The notes beneath the pieces are model-generated. The model ran no database searches. It saw nothing but the letters and a program-made list of their open reading frames with translations, and was not told where the DNA came from. The position numbers and the translations under genes were made by a program. 64,000 nucleotides of DNA from Streptomyces hyderabadensis (lineage in GTDB: Bacteria; Actinomycetota; Actinomycetes; Streptomycetales; Streptomycetaceae): assembly GCF_020404845.1 (NCBI RefSeq), contig NZ_JAIOJZ010000033.1, positions 16,032-80,031 on the forward strand, written 5' to 3'. Below, one piece after another: positions 27,982 to 36,638 of the stretch. Each line of letters starts with the position of its first letter. Position 1 is the stretch's first letter.

Positions 27982-29250
27982 GTGAGCGGGAGCGGCGGAC
28001 GGATGCGCAGGCCGGGCGGATGGTGGCGGACCAAGAGCACGCCGGAGAAGGTGGAGACGTACACACGGTGGTCGTTCCACTTCTTCGGGGTCATCGAGGT
28101 GTTCGCCCTCGGGGTGACCGCCTACGGCCGGACCGGCGCCGGACTCGCCACCGTGCTGTGCCTGCTGGTCGCCGTGCACGCCGCCGCCTGCATGGTGGTC
28201 TCGTCCCGGGCGCTGGACTGGACGCGCGGCCGGCGCTCCCAGCCGGTGCGCCTGATGTGGGCGCTCGTCGTCGTCTCCGCCGCGGTCTCGGTCACCGCGG
28301 TCGGGATCGCGGAGCGCGGACCGGCCGGTGAGGTGGAGACCGCGGCGGGCTCGGTCTACGGCGGGGTCCTGTGCTACGCCGCCGGTGTCATCACGCTCGG
28401 GGTGCGGGGGTGGCGGCGCAGGGTCGCCGTCGTCGGGGCCTTCGCGGTGGGCGCCGGGCTGCTGACGTTCCCGCTGGAGATGCCCCTCCTCGCGTCGGTC
28501 GTGCTGGCCGGCCTGGTGATGGTGACCGGCGGGTTCCTCGCCGTCACCTCGATCTTCTCCCTCTGGCTGCTCAACGCCGTGTACGCGCTCGACGACGCCA
28601 AGGAGACCCGGGCCAGGCTCGCCGTCGCCGAGGAGCGGCTGCGGTTCGGCCGGGACCTGCACGACGTGATGGGCCGGAACCTGGCGGTGATCGCGCTCAA
28701 GAGCGAGCTGGCGGTCCAGCTGGCGCGACGGGGCAGGCCCGAGGCGGTGGAGCAGATGATCGAGGTGCAGCGCATCGCGCAGGAGTCGCAGCGCGAGGTC
28801 CGGGACGTCGTGCGGGGCTACCGGGAGGCCGCCCTGGAGGTGGAACTGGCCGGTGCGCGGGGCGTGCTCTCGGCGGCGGGCATCGTCTCGGAGGTCACCG
28901 GTGAGACGGCCGGGCTGCCCGCCGAGGTGCAGTCGGCGCTGGGCTGGGTGGTGCGGGAGGCGACCACGAACGTGCTGCGGCACGGGGACGCGAAGAAGGT
29001 CGCCGTAAAGGTGCGGATGTCGGAGGGGCGGGTCGTGCTGACGGTGGAGAACGACGGTGTGGCGGAGACGACGGGGGACGGACCCCCGGCCGGCCCGGGC
29101 GGTTCCGGGCTCTCGGGGCTGCGCGAGCGGCTCTCCGCGGTGGACGGGACCCTGGAGGCGGGGCCCGTCGGCAGGGGTGTCTTCCGGCTGACGGCCGAGG
29201 TGCCACTGCCGGCCGCCACGGCCGGGGCCGCGCTGGAGGTCGCCTCGTGA
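27982..29250 (+). CDS. Sensor histidine kinase (NarL/DesK-type)
   Basis: This kinase of about 422 residues has several N-terminal TM helices, then a HisKA_3 domain with the phospho-acceptor His in FGRDLHDVMGRNLAVIALK. A HATPase domain follows (REATTNVLRHGDAKKV, then GGSGLSGLRERL). It resembles DesK, which senses membrane state. I use the GTG at 27982 (GAGGG eight bases upstream); an ATG at 28003 is an alternative. It overlaps the response-regulator start by 4 bp and follows the ABC exporter closely, suggesting a four-gene sensing and export unit. Confidence 0.92.
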   Translation: MSGSGGRMRRPGGWWRTKSTPEKVETYTRWSFHFFGVIEVFALGVTAYGRTGAGLATVLCLLVAVHAAACMVVSSRALDWTRGRRSQPVRLMWALVVVSAAVSVTAVGIAERGPAGEVETAAGSVYGGVLCYAAGVITLGVRGWRRRVAVVGAFAVGAGLLTFPLEMPLLASVVLAGLVMVTGGFLAVTSIFSLWLLNAVYALDDAKETRARLAVAEERLRFGRDLHDVMGRNLAVIALKSELAVQLARRGRPEAVEQMIEVQRIAQESQREVRDVVRGYREAALEVELAGARGVLSAAGIVSEVTGETAGLPAEVQSALGWVVREATTNVLRHGDAKKVAVKVRMSEGRVVLTVENDGVAETTGDGPPAGPGGSGLSGLRERLSAVDGTLEAGPVGRGVFRLTAEVPLPAATAGAALEVAS

Positions 29251-29861
29251 CGACGACCGTCCGTGTGCTGCTCGCCGATGACGAACACCTCATCCGCGGG
29301 GCCCTGGCGGCCCTGCTGTCCCTGGAGGACGACCTGGTCGTCGTCGCCGAGGCGGCCACCGGTCCCGAGGCCCTGGCGATGGCGCGGGCGCACGCGCCGG
29401 ACGTCGCCGTACTGGATCTCCAGATGCCCGGTGCCGACGGTGTGAGGGTCGCCACATCGCTTCGGGCCGAGCTGCCCGACTGCAAGGTGCTGATCGTGAC
29501 CAGTCACGGGCGCCCCGGGCACCTGAAGCGGGCGCTGGCGGCGGGGGTGCGCGGGTTCGTCCCCAAGACGGTCAGCGCCCAGCGGCTCGCCGAGCTGATC
29601 CGCACGGTGCACGCCGGAAACCGGTACGTCGACCCCGAGTTGGCCGCCGACGCGATCTCCGCCGGGGACTCGCCGCTGACCGCGCGCGAGGCCGAGGTGC
29701 TGGAGCACGCCGCCGACGGGGCGCCCGTCGCGGAGATCGCCGAGCGGGCCGCGCTCGCCGAGGGGACGGTGCGGAACTACCTGTCGTCGGCCGCGAGCAA
29801 GCTCGGCGCGGAGAACCGGCATGCGGCGGTGCGGCTCGCGAGGGAGCGGGGTTGGGTATAG
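29247..29861 (+). CDS. LuxR-family response regulator
   Basis: The 204-residue regulator has a receiver domain with DDE (11-13), phospho-acceptor Asp57 (VAVLDLQMPG) and a Lys in VPKTVS. A C-terminal LuxR helix-turn-helix follows (LTAREAEVLEHA to GTVRNYLSSAASKLGAEN). The HTH wording is very close to DesR of the DesK/DesR pair. It likely controls the exporter genes upstream, as inferred from position. Confidence 0.94.
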   Translation: MTTTVRVLLADDEHLIRGALAALLSLEDDLVVVAEAATGPEALAMARAHAPDVAVLDLQMPGADGVRVATSLRAELPDCKVLIVTSHGRPGHLKRALAAGVRGFVPKTVSAQRLAELIRTVHAGNRYVDPELAADAISAGDSPLTAREAEVLEHAADGAPVAEIAERAALAEGTVRNYLSSAASKLGAENRHAAVRLARERGWV

Positions 29862-29898
29862 TGGCTGTCGCGCCAGGGAGAAATCCCCGGCACGCAGT

Positions 29899-29971
29899 GC
29901 GAACGTAGCTCAGTTGGTAGAGCGCAACCTTGCCAAGGTTGAGGTCGCGAGTTCGAACCTCGTCGTTCGCT
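29899..29971 (+). tRNA. tRNA-Gly (GCC), copy 2
   Basis: The 73-nt cloverleaf has acceptor GCGAACG/CGTTCGC, anticodon loop TTGCCAA (anticodon GCC) and discriminator T. It is nearly the same as the tRNA-Gly at 25953-26025. Confidence 0.95.
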
Positions 29972-29980
29972 CCAGTGAGA

Positions 29981-30004
29981 AGCCCCCGGCTCCGGCCGGG
30001 GGCT
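29981..30004. terminator. Terminator between tRNA-Gly and purC
   Basis: A 9-bp stem (AGCCCCCGG/CCGGGGGCT) is followed on the plus strand by TCTTCGTG. It separates the tRNA from convergent purC. Confidence 0.7.
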
Positions 30005-30027
30005 TCTTCGTGTGCGGCGGTCCGCCG

Positions 30028-30927
30028 CTACGACCAGCTCTGGCCGGTCAGCAGCTCGTACGCCTCCACGTACTTGGCGCGGGTGGCGTCCACGACCCGC
30101 TGCGGCAGCGCCGGCGGGGGCTGCTCGCTCTTCCGGTCCCAGCCGGACTCGGCCGAGGTCAGCCAGTCCCGCACGAACTGCTTGTCGTACGAGGGCTGCG
30201 CGCGGCCCGGCTGCCACTGGTCGGCCGGCCAGAAGCGGGAGGAGTCCGGGGTGAGGACCTCGTCGGCGAGGACCAGGTCGTCCCCGTCGAAGCCGAACTC
30301 GAACTTGGTGTCCGCGAGGACGATGCCGCGCTCGCGGGCGATGTCCCGGGCGCGGGAGTAGACGGCGAGGGTCGCCTGGCGCAGGGCGGCGGCGGTGTCG
30401 GCGCCGACCTGGCGGGCGACCTCCTCGTAGGAGACGTTCTCGTCGTGCTCGCCGACCTCGGCCTTGGTGGCCGGGGTGAAGATCGGGGCGGGCAGCTCCG
30501 AGCCGTCCACGAGACCCTCGGGGAGGGCGAGGCCGCACACGGTGCGGGACTGGTCGTACTCCACCAGGCCGGAGCCGGTGAGGTAGCCGCGGGCCACGCA
30601 CTCCACCGGGACCATCCGCAGCGACTTGCAGACCAGCGCGCGGCCCTCCCAGTCGGCGGGGGCGCCGGGGGGCAGCTCGGTGCTCAGCACGTGGTTGGGG
30701 GCCAGGTCGGCGAGCTGCTCGAACCACCACAGGGAGAGCTGGGTGAGGACCCGGCCCTTGTCGGGGATCTCGGTCGGCAGCACCCAGTCGTAGGCGGAGA
30801 TGCGGTCGCTGGCGACCATCACGAGGTCGCCCGCCTCGTTCCGGTACAGCTCGCGCACCTTGCCGGTGTGCAGGTGCACCAGACCCGGAACCTGGATCGG
30901 TTCGGGCTTTTCAACGAATCCGGACAC
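30028..30927 (-). CDS. purC: SAICAR synthetase (PurC)
   Basis: The 299-residue ATP-dependent ligase joins CAIR and aspartate. Signatures include GKVRELY (22-28), VASDRISAYDW, IPDKGRVLTQLS, PVECVARGYLTGSG, KAEVGEHDENVS, LADTKFEFG and LADEVLTPDSSRFWP. The length is typical of the larger, yeast-like PurC form. The start is the GTG at 30927 with GGAGG five bases upstream. Confidence 0.97.
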   Translation of the reverse strand: MSGFVEKPEPIQVPGLVHLHTGKVRELYRNEAGDLVMVASDRISAYDWVLPTEIPDKGRVLTQLSLWWFEQLADLAPNHVLSTELPPGAPADWEGRALVCKSLRMVPVECVARGYLTGSGLVEYDQSRTVCGLALPEGLVDGSELPAPIFTPATKAEVGEHDENVSYEEVARQVGADTAAALRQATLAVYSRARDIARERGIVLADTKFEFGFDGDDLVLADEVLTPDSSRFWPADQWQPGRAQPSYDKQFVRDWLTSAESGWDRKSEQPPPALPQRVVDATRAKYVEAYELLTGQSWS

Positions 30928-31025
30928 GGTTCCTCCCCGTGGTTCTGAACAATACGTCGATTGTCCCGCACGTCGGGGGGAGGGTGACGGGCGGGGCAGT
31001 GGGCGGGGCGGCGAGGGCGCGCGGC

Positions 31026-32501
31026 TCAGTCCCGTTTGCAGATGCGGTCGAGGAGGTTGGCGGTGGCGCGCTGGATGCGCGGGTCGACGTGGCCGGGGCG
31101 GTCCAGGGCCGGGGACCACGCGAACGTGCCGGACGCGAAGACCCAGGCGCCCGACGGGGCCCGGTACAGCGACGTCTCCTGGTGGCGCCGGACGCCGTCC
31201 ACGTCGGCGTACGGGGAGTGGGCGAGCAGCACCCGCTCGTCGTGCTCGGGCAGCGCGGTGCGCGGGAAGTAGCGGTCGGCCTCGCCCGCCACCAGATCCT
31301 CGATCTCGTCGCCCTCGTGCGCCCCGGTGGCCTCCCAGAGCCAGTGACCGGCGTTGCGGACGATCATCGGGTGCGGTTCGGGGACGCGGCCGGCGTACTG
31401 GATGCCGAGCAGTTGCTGCTCCGGGCGGTCGATCTCCCGCCACAGCGCGGGGCGGCCGGGTCCCTTGCGTTTGCGGCAGGTCAGCAGCCGGTCGGGGGCG
31501 CCGGACGGGGAGGGGGCCAGCTCGACCTGCCAGTACATGGTGTTGGCGGAGAGGAAGACCAGGGAGGTGCCCCGGTCGCGGGCGAGTTCCGCGGTGCGGC
31601 GCATCGGGACGGACCAGTACTCGTCGTGGCCCGGGAAGACCAGGCCCCGGTAGCGGGCCGGGTCGACGCGGCCGGAGTGCAGGTCGCGGGCGTCGGCGTA
31701 GGCGAGGTCGTAGCCGTAGCGCTCGGCGAAGCGGATGAAGTCGTAGGCGTGGCCGACGTGCAGGGGCAGTCCGGCGCCCGCGTAGGGGCGGTCGAAGGAG
31801 ACGGTCGTCGCGGCGTCCGCCTCGCCGAGCAGCCGGCCCTCCTCGTCCCAGGCGTGGTAGAGGCTGGCACCGGTGCGGCCGTCCTCCGGGTAGAGGTTGT
31901 ACGCCTGCCAGGTCACGTCCGGCAGGAGGAGGAGCAGGTCGGCCGGGTGGTCGTCGCGGACCGTGAAGGGGATGTGGGAGCGGTAGCCGTCGGCGGTGGT
32001 GAGGACGGCGACGTACGCGCCGACGTTCCAGTACGACGGGATCTGCAGCCGCCAGGACAGCCACCAGTGGTGGCAGGAGACGGTGCGGTCGGCGGCGAGC
32101 GGCGGGGGCTGGACGATGCCGGACAGGCGGGGACTGGTGGTGATCTTGGCGGCGCCGTCACCGCCGTAGTGCCCGATCCGGTAGACGTCGACGCCGAACT
32201 CCTGGGGCGGGTCGACGGTGATGTGGAAGTCGATGGCCTCACCCGGGGCGGCGGCCCCCGTCGCGGTGAAGCCCTTGATCTGACGGCGGACGTCGTCGGC
32301 GGCGCGGGGGCCGCCGCCGGAGCCGGTACGGGTGCCGGTGCCGGTGCGGTCCTGGTCCGCGTACCAGGCGACTACCTGGCCGGTGTCGCCGAAGTACGTC
32401 TCGCCGCCGCGCAGCCAGGGGACGGGCCCCTGCCCGAAGGGGTCCGTCACGGCGTGCGCGAGTGCTCCCGACTCCCAACGGCGGATCTGCTCGGGCCCCA
32501 T
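31026..32501 (-). CDS. N,N-dimethylformamidase beta-subunit-like protein
   Basis: The 491-residue protein matches the C-terminal large-subunit domain of N,N-dimethylformamidase. It has VDVYRIGHYGGDGA, SCHHWWLSWRLQIP, YVAVLTTADGY, DVTWQAYNLYP and FPGHDEYWSVPMRRTAELA. No TM segment is seen. The domain is widespread in actinobacteria without a small subunit nearby, so amidase activity on dimethylformamide should not be assumed. I chose the ATG at 32501 (MGPEQIRRWE), behind a purine-rich ribosome-binding site; a longer start at 32606 would run through it. Confidence 0.82.
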   Translation of the reverse strand: MGPEQIRRWESGALAHAVTDPFGQGPVPWLRGGETYFGDTGQVVAWYADQDRTGTGTRTGSGGGPRAADDVRRQIKGFTATGAAAPGEAIDFHITVDPPQEFGVDVYRIGHYGGDGAAKITTSPRLSGIVQPPPLAADRTVSCHHWWLSWRLQIPSYWNVGAYVAVLTTADGYRSHIPFTVRDDHPADLLLLLPDVTWQAYNLYPEDGRTGASLYHAWDEEGRLLGEADAATTVSFDRPYAGAGLPLHVGHAYDFIRFAERYGYDLAYADARDLHSGRVDPARYRGLVFPGHDEYWSVPMRRTAELARDRGTSLVFLSANTMYWQVELAPSPSGAPDRLLTCRKRKGPGRPALWREIDRPEQQLLGIQYAGRVPEPHPMIVRNAGHWLWEATGAHEGDEIEDLVAGEADRYFPRTALPEHDERVLLAHSPYADVDGVRRHQETSLYRAPSGAWVFASGTFAWSPALDRPGHVDPRIQRATANLLDRICKRD

Positions 32502-32736
32502 GGGACAGTCCCCTCCCTCGTGCCCCCGTGGTCGTGCGTATGACGAACGCCTTTGCCATGTGCGCGATCGGTCCCAGCACATCACATTTCGCACGCGGGC
32601 TGTCACTGTTCGTTGCGAACTGGCCGAAAGTGGAACGGGAGGGTCCGGATTCGCCGGGCCCAGCGCTCACGGGGTGCACGGGGCGCCGGGAACGGACGGG
32701 CCCGACGGGGCGTACGGGCGGACGGGGCGCTCCGGT

Positions 32737-34968
32737 TCAGACCAGGCGCACCGGCTTCTCCGGTCGTATGCCGAGGTCGGTCATCCAGGCGCGCAGCGGG
32801 CCCGGGTCGCCGGTCTCGACGAGGCTGAGCACGCAGGGCGCCAGGTCCGTGGTGCGGGCACCGTCGAGCAGGAGCGACGGCCCGTCGAGCCAGTCGAGGG
32901 CGGGGGCCGCGCCGGCGGTGTCCATCGCCGCGCAGCACACCATCGCCGTGATGTGCGCGGTGAGGATCTCGCGCCCGGTGCGCGGCGGCTGCAACGGCAG
33001 CAGGGGAAGCGCACGGTCGTCCCAAAGGGCGGCGTCGGGGCCGGCGGCCGGCCCCGGGGCGGAGGACGGCGGCCGCACTCCGGCGGGCCGCGCCGCGGCC
33101 TCCTCACGGGCCAGCTGAGCACTGAGCCCGGCGGCCAGGGCGGCACCCCGGGCCGTGGTACCGACGAGGTCGTCCTCGTCGTCGACGACGGCGGTGGTGG
33201 CGGCGGTCGCGGTCGCGGTGGTTGCGGCGGTGGTGCGGTCGTCGTAGGGGGAACGGGGAGCGTCGTCGTGATCGCCCGACGGCAGGTCCGAGGCATGCTG
33301 GTCGCCGGACGGCAGACGCGCGGCGCCCTGGTCGCCCGACGGCAGACGCGCGGCGTCCTGGTCGTCGGACGGCAGACGCGCGGCGTCCTGGTCGCCCGAC
33401 GGCAGACGCGCGGCGTCCTGGTCGCCCGACGGCAGACGCGCGGCGTCCTGGTCGCCGGACGGCAGACGCGCGGCGTCCTGGTCACCCGACGGCAGACGCG
33501 CGGCGTCCTGGTCGCCGGACGGCAGACGCGCGGCGTCGTGGTCACCCGACCGCAGACCCGAGGCGTGCTGGTCGTCGGACGGCGGACGCGGGGCGTCGGT
33601 GGAGGGGGGCCGGTCGCTTCCGGGCTGGGTCTCGGCGTCGGTTGCGGCGGTGCGGGGGGCGGGGCTCGCGGCGACCGGGGTCGTGAGGTGGTCCAGGACG
33701 CGGGCCAGGGTCGGGCCCTCCGTGCCCGGCGCGGCGCCCTCCGCGGCGCGACGAACGCCCAGGGTGTCCAGCACTCGGTGCAGGCGGGCCGCGTCCGTGC
33801 GCCAGGTCCGGTCGACGACCTCCTCGGGATACTCCTCCCACCCGACCGGCGACCAGTCCGGACCGGTCTCGGCGGGTCCGCCGTGGAAGAGGCGCGCGGC
33901 GAGGAGCGAGACCGCCTCGTCCATCACCCCGGGCTCCTCCAGCAGGTCGCAGGCGGGACGCTCCCCCAGTCGGGAGGCGAACCCCTCGGCCAGCCGGTCC
34001 CGGCGGGACAGCTCGGTGAGGGCGGCGACGACCCCGACGTCCAGGCGCGAGGGCCAGCGGCCCATCCGCCAGGCGGGCAGCGCCACCCGGGTCAGCAGCC
34101 GGTCCCAGCCCGCGTAGGCGAGCCCGACCTGCTCCTGGGCGACGATCCGCAGGCCGTAGTCCACAGCCTGTGCACGCTCGGCGGCCGCGGCCGCGACCCC
34201 GCGCTCCATCTCGGCCGCGTGCCCCCGGCAACTGCGCAGCAGCAGCCGGGACGCCCAGCCGAGGCCCGCGCACGCCACCCGGGACAGGGGGTCGCGCCGG
34301 CCCGCCGAGGCCACCGCCACGGCGGCGTCCAGACCCCGTATGAAACGCCGGGCCGCGGCTATGTCGGGGTGCGCCGAGGGCCCCGTACCGGCGACGACCG
34401 GGGCGAGGACGGCGCGCAGCTCGCCCACCCGCATCCACCACAGGAACGGTGAGCCGATGACCAGGACGGGCGCGGCGACGCTCCGGCGGTGGGCTGGTCC
34501 GCCCGGCCCGGCCAGGTCGTCGTGGTGGTGCTGCTCCACGGGCGGCGGGCCGTGCGCCGGGTGGGTGCGGTCCTCCAGCCAGCTGTCGCAGTCCGGGGTG
34601 AGCGCTATCGCGGAGGGAGCGGGGACGTCGAGCCGGTCGGCCAGGTCACGCACCATCCGGTAGAGATCCGGCGCCGACTCCTCGGCGACCGTGACCGTGG
34701 GTGTCATGGCGGGCCGGGAGCGGGCCACGACCAGGGCGACCCCGGCGGCGGCCAGCAGCACGAACAGCGCGAGGACGGACACGACCCAGCGCAGAACGTC
34801 CCAGCCACCGCCCGCCAGGCGCCCGGTGGAGCCGCCGACGAGGAGGATCACGGCGGCGGCAGCCGGCAGCAGGGCCACGGCCAGTGCGCGGCTGCGCACC
34901 CGCAGTACCGCCAGCGCCCGGGAACGCGCGGCCTGAGCGCCCATCTCCACACCACCGATACCGGTCAC
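32737..34968 (-). CDS. Large membrane protein with M48-like region and decapeptide repeats
   Basis: The 743-residue product starts at a GTG with GAGG seven bases upstream. Two TM helices lie near residues 28-48 and 60-82. A stretch then reads like an M48 peptidase (VRDLADRLDVPAP, later PVLVIGSPFLWWMRVGELRAVLAP), but where HExxH should follow it has PVVAGT, so it is probably inactive. The region around residues 465-570 is an array of DAARLPSGDQ decapeptides. The C-terminal domain is globular and ends RPEKPVRLV. Function is unknown; a scaffold role is possible. Confidence 0.75.
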   Translation of the reverse strand: MTGIGGVEMGAQAARSRALAVLRVRSRALAVALLPAAAAVILLVGGSTGRLAGGGWDVLRWVVSVLALFVLLAAAGVALVVARSRPAMTPTVTVAEESAPDLYRMVRDLADRLDVPAPSAIALTPDCDSWLEDRTHPAHGPPPVEQHHHDDLAGPGGPAHRRSVAAPVLVIGSPFLWWMRVGELRAVLAPVVAGTGPSAHPDIAAARRFIRGLDAAVAVASAGRRDPLSRVACAGLGWASRLLLRSCRGHAAEMERGVAAAAAERAQAVDYGLRIVAQEQVGLAYAGWDRLLTRVALPAWRMGRWPSRLDVGVVAALTELSRRDRLAEGFASRLGERPACDLLEEPGVMDEAVSLLAARLFHGGPAETGPDWSPVGWEEYPEEVVDRTWRTDAARLHRVLDTLGVRRAAEGAAPGTEGPTLARVLDHLTTPVAASPAPRTAATDAETQPGSDRPPSTDAPRPPSDDQHASGLRSGDHDAARLPSGDQDAARLPSGDQDAARLPSGDQDAARLPSGDQDAARLPSGDQDAARLPSDDQDAARLPSGDQGAARLPSGDQHASDLPSGDHDDAPRSPYDDRTTAATTATATAATTAVVDDEDDLVGTTARGAALAAGLSAQLAREEAAARPAGVRPPSSAPGPAAGPDAALWDDRALPLLPLQPPRTGREILTAHITAMVCCAAMDTAGAAPALDWLDGPSLLLDGARTTDLAPCVLSLVETGDPGPLRAWMTDLGIRPEKPVRLV
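33271..33595. repeat. 30-bp tandem repeats coding DAARLPSGDQ
   Basis: About ten consecutive 30-bp units lie inside the large membrane protein gene. The central units are almost identical, for example GGACGGCAGACGCGCGGCGT. The period is a multiple of three, so copy-number change keeps the frame. Confidence 0.9.
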
Positions 34969-35276
34969 GGCCGGACCTCACCCCCTCATCGCCGTCCTGC
35001 CTGTCCTGAACCGTCCTGCTGCTCTGCTGCTCTTCGGGTCGTGCTCACTCCACCCACTGTGGCACCCGGCACTGACATCGCAATGCCGGTGGGCCAAGTG
35101 CCGGAATGCTTGCGCGGCACCATAGTTGGGGCCCTCGCCCCCGTCAGCCGTATGGCCCATCGGTCACCCGATGGAATGGCTTTGGGGAAAGGTGGAGACG
35201 GACAGCAAAGGTCAGGCCCCGACTCCTGGGACGGAGCCGGGGCCTGTCGGGTTCGGTGACCTGGGGGGCGGAGGGG
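34969..35276. other. Intergenic region between purD and the membrane-protein gene
   Basis: No gene is supported in these 308 bp. They contain a 9-bp-stem hairpin (CAGGCCCCG/CGGGGCCTG, 35213-35246) positioned as the purD terminator, and presumably the promoter of the leftward membrane-protein gene. Confidence 0.5.
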
Positions 35277-36527
35277 TTACGCGCCCGCCGCCTTCGCCGC
35301 GATGTCGGTGCGGTGCTGTGAGCCGTCGAGGCCGATGCGGGCGACGGCCCGGTAGGCGCGGTCGCGGGCCTCGGTGAGGTCGGCACCGGTGGCCGTGACG
35401 GACAGGACGCGGCCACCGGCGCTGACGACGGCGTCGCCCTCGGCGCGGGTGCCGGCGTGCAGGACGTAGGCGTGCGGGGCGTCCTCGGCGGCGACCGCGT
35501 CGAGGCCGGTGATCGGGTCGCCGGTGCGCGGGGTGCCGGGGTAGTTGTGCGAGGCGACGACCACGGTGACGGCCGCCTCGTCGCTCCAGCGCAGGGGTTC
35601 GAGGTCGGCGAGGTTCCCGGTGGCGGCGGCCATCAGCAGCCCCGCGAGCGGGGTCTTCAGGCGGGCCAGCACGACCTGGGTCTCGGGGTCGCCGAAGCGG
35701 GCGTTGAACTCGATCACGCGCACACCGCGCGAGGTGATCGCGAGCCCGGCGTACAGCAGCCCGGAGAACGGCGTGCCGCGCCGGCGCATCTCGTCCACGG
35801 TCGGCTGGAGCACGCTCTGCACGACCTCGTCGACCAGCTTCGGGTCGGCCCAGGGCAGCGGCGAGTAGGCGCCCATGCCGCCGGTGTTCGGGCCCTCGTC
35901 GCCGTCGAGGGCGCGCTTGAAGTCCTGGGCGGGCTGGAGCGGCCGTACGTTCTCGCCGTCGGTGACGGCGAAGAGGGAGACCTCGGGGCCGTCCAGGAAC
36001 TCCTCGATGACGACGCGCTCGCAGGCGTTCGCGTGCGCGCGGGCCGCCTCCACGTCGTCCGTGACGACGACGCCCTTGCCCGCGGCCAGCCCGTCGTCCT
36101 TGACGACGTAGGGCGCGCCGAAGGCGGCGAGGGCCGCGTCGACCTCGGCGGGGTTCGTGCAGACGTAGGAACGGGCCGTGGGCACGCCCGCACCGGCCAT
36201 CACGTCCTTGGCGAAGGCCTTGGAGCCCTCCAGCCGGGCGGCCTCCGCCGACGGGCCGAAGACCGGGATGCCCGCCTCGCGGACGGCGTCGGCGACCCCG
36301 GCGACCAGGGGCGCCTCGGGTCCCACGACGACCAGCTCGGCGCCGAGCCGGGTGGCCAGCGCGGTGACGGCCGCGCCGTCGAGGGCGTCGACCTGGTGCA
36401 GTTCGGCGACCTCGGCGATACCGGCGTTGCCGGGTGCGCAGTGCAGCGCGGTGACGTCGGGGTCGAGGGACAGGGAACGGCACAGGGCGTGTTCGCGGGC
36501 GCCGCCGCCGATGACAAGGACCTTCAC
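35277..36527 (-). CDS. purD: Phosphoribosylamine-glycine ligase (PurD)
   Basis: The 416-residue ATP-grasp enzyme makes GAR from phosphoribosylamine, glycine and ATP. It begins MKVLVIGGGAREHAL, the PurD N-terminal fold. ATP-grasp signatures follow: VVKDDGLAAGKGVVV, VIEEFLDGPEVSLFA, DEGPNTGGMGAYSP and VIEFNARFGDPETQV. It is a single gene between the membrane-protein gene and dnaX. Confidence 0.97.
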   Translation of the reverse strand: MKVLVIGGGAREHALCRSLSLDPDVTALHCAPGNAGIAEVAELHQVDALDGAAVTALATRLGAELVVVGPEAPLVAGVADAVREAGIPVFGPSAEAARLEGSKAFAKDVMAGAGVPTARSYVCTNPAEVDAALAAFGAPYVVKDDGLAAGKGVVVTDDVEAARAHANACERVVIEEFLDGPEVSLFAVTDGENVRPLQPAQDFKRALDGDEGPNTGGMGAYSPLPWADPKLVDEVVQSVLQPTVDEMRRRGTPFSGLLYAGLAITSRGVRVIEFNARFGDPETQVVLARLKTPLAGLLMAAATGNLADLEPLRWSDEAAVTVVVASHNYPGTPRTGDPITGLDAVAAEDAPHAYVLHAGTRAEGDAVVSAGGRVLSVTATGADLTEARDRAYRAVARIGLDGSQHRTDIAAKAAGA

Positions 36528-36638
36528 GGGATGCAGCCTAATGGGAACGGGCCGGTGCGGTTTGTGCGGGCTTCCGAAGGGACGGGGCGCGGAGGCTTGT
36601 ACCTTCCTCCAGATACGGTTCCTCCGTGCCCGGCGGGG

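Noticed and set aside
33271..33595. Regular 30-bp repeats as a CRISPR array
   Set aside because: The repeats are contiguous with no unique spacers and encode a decapeptide in frame.
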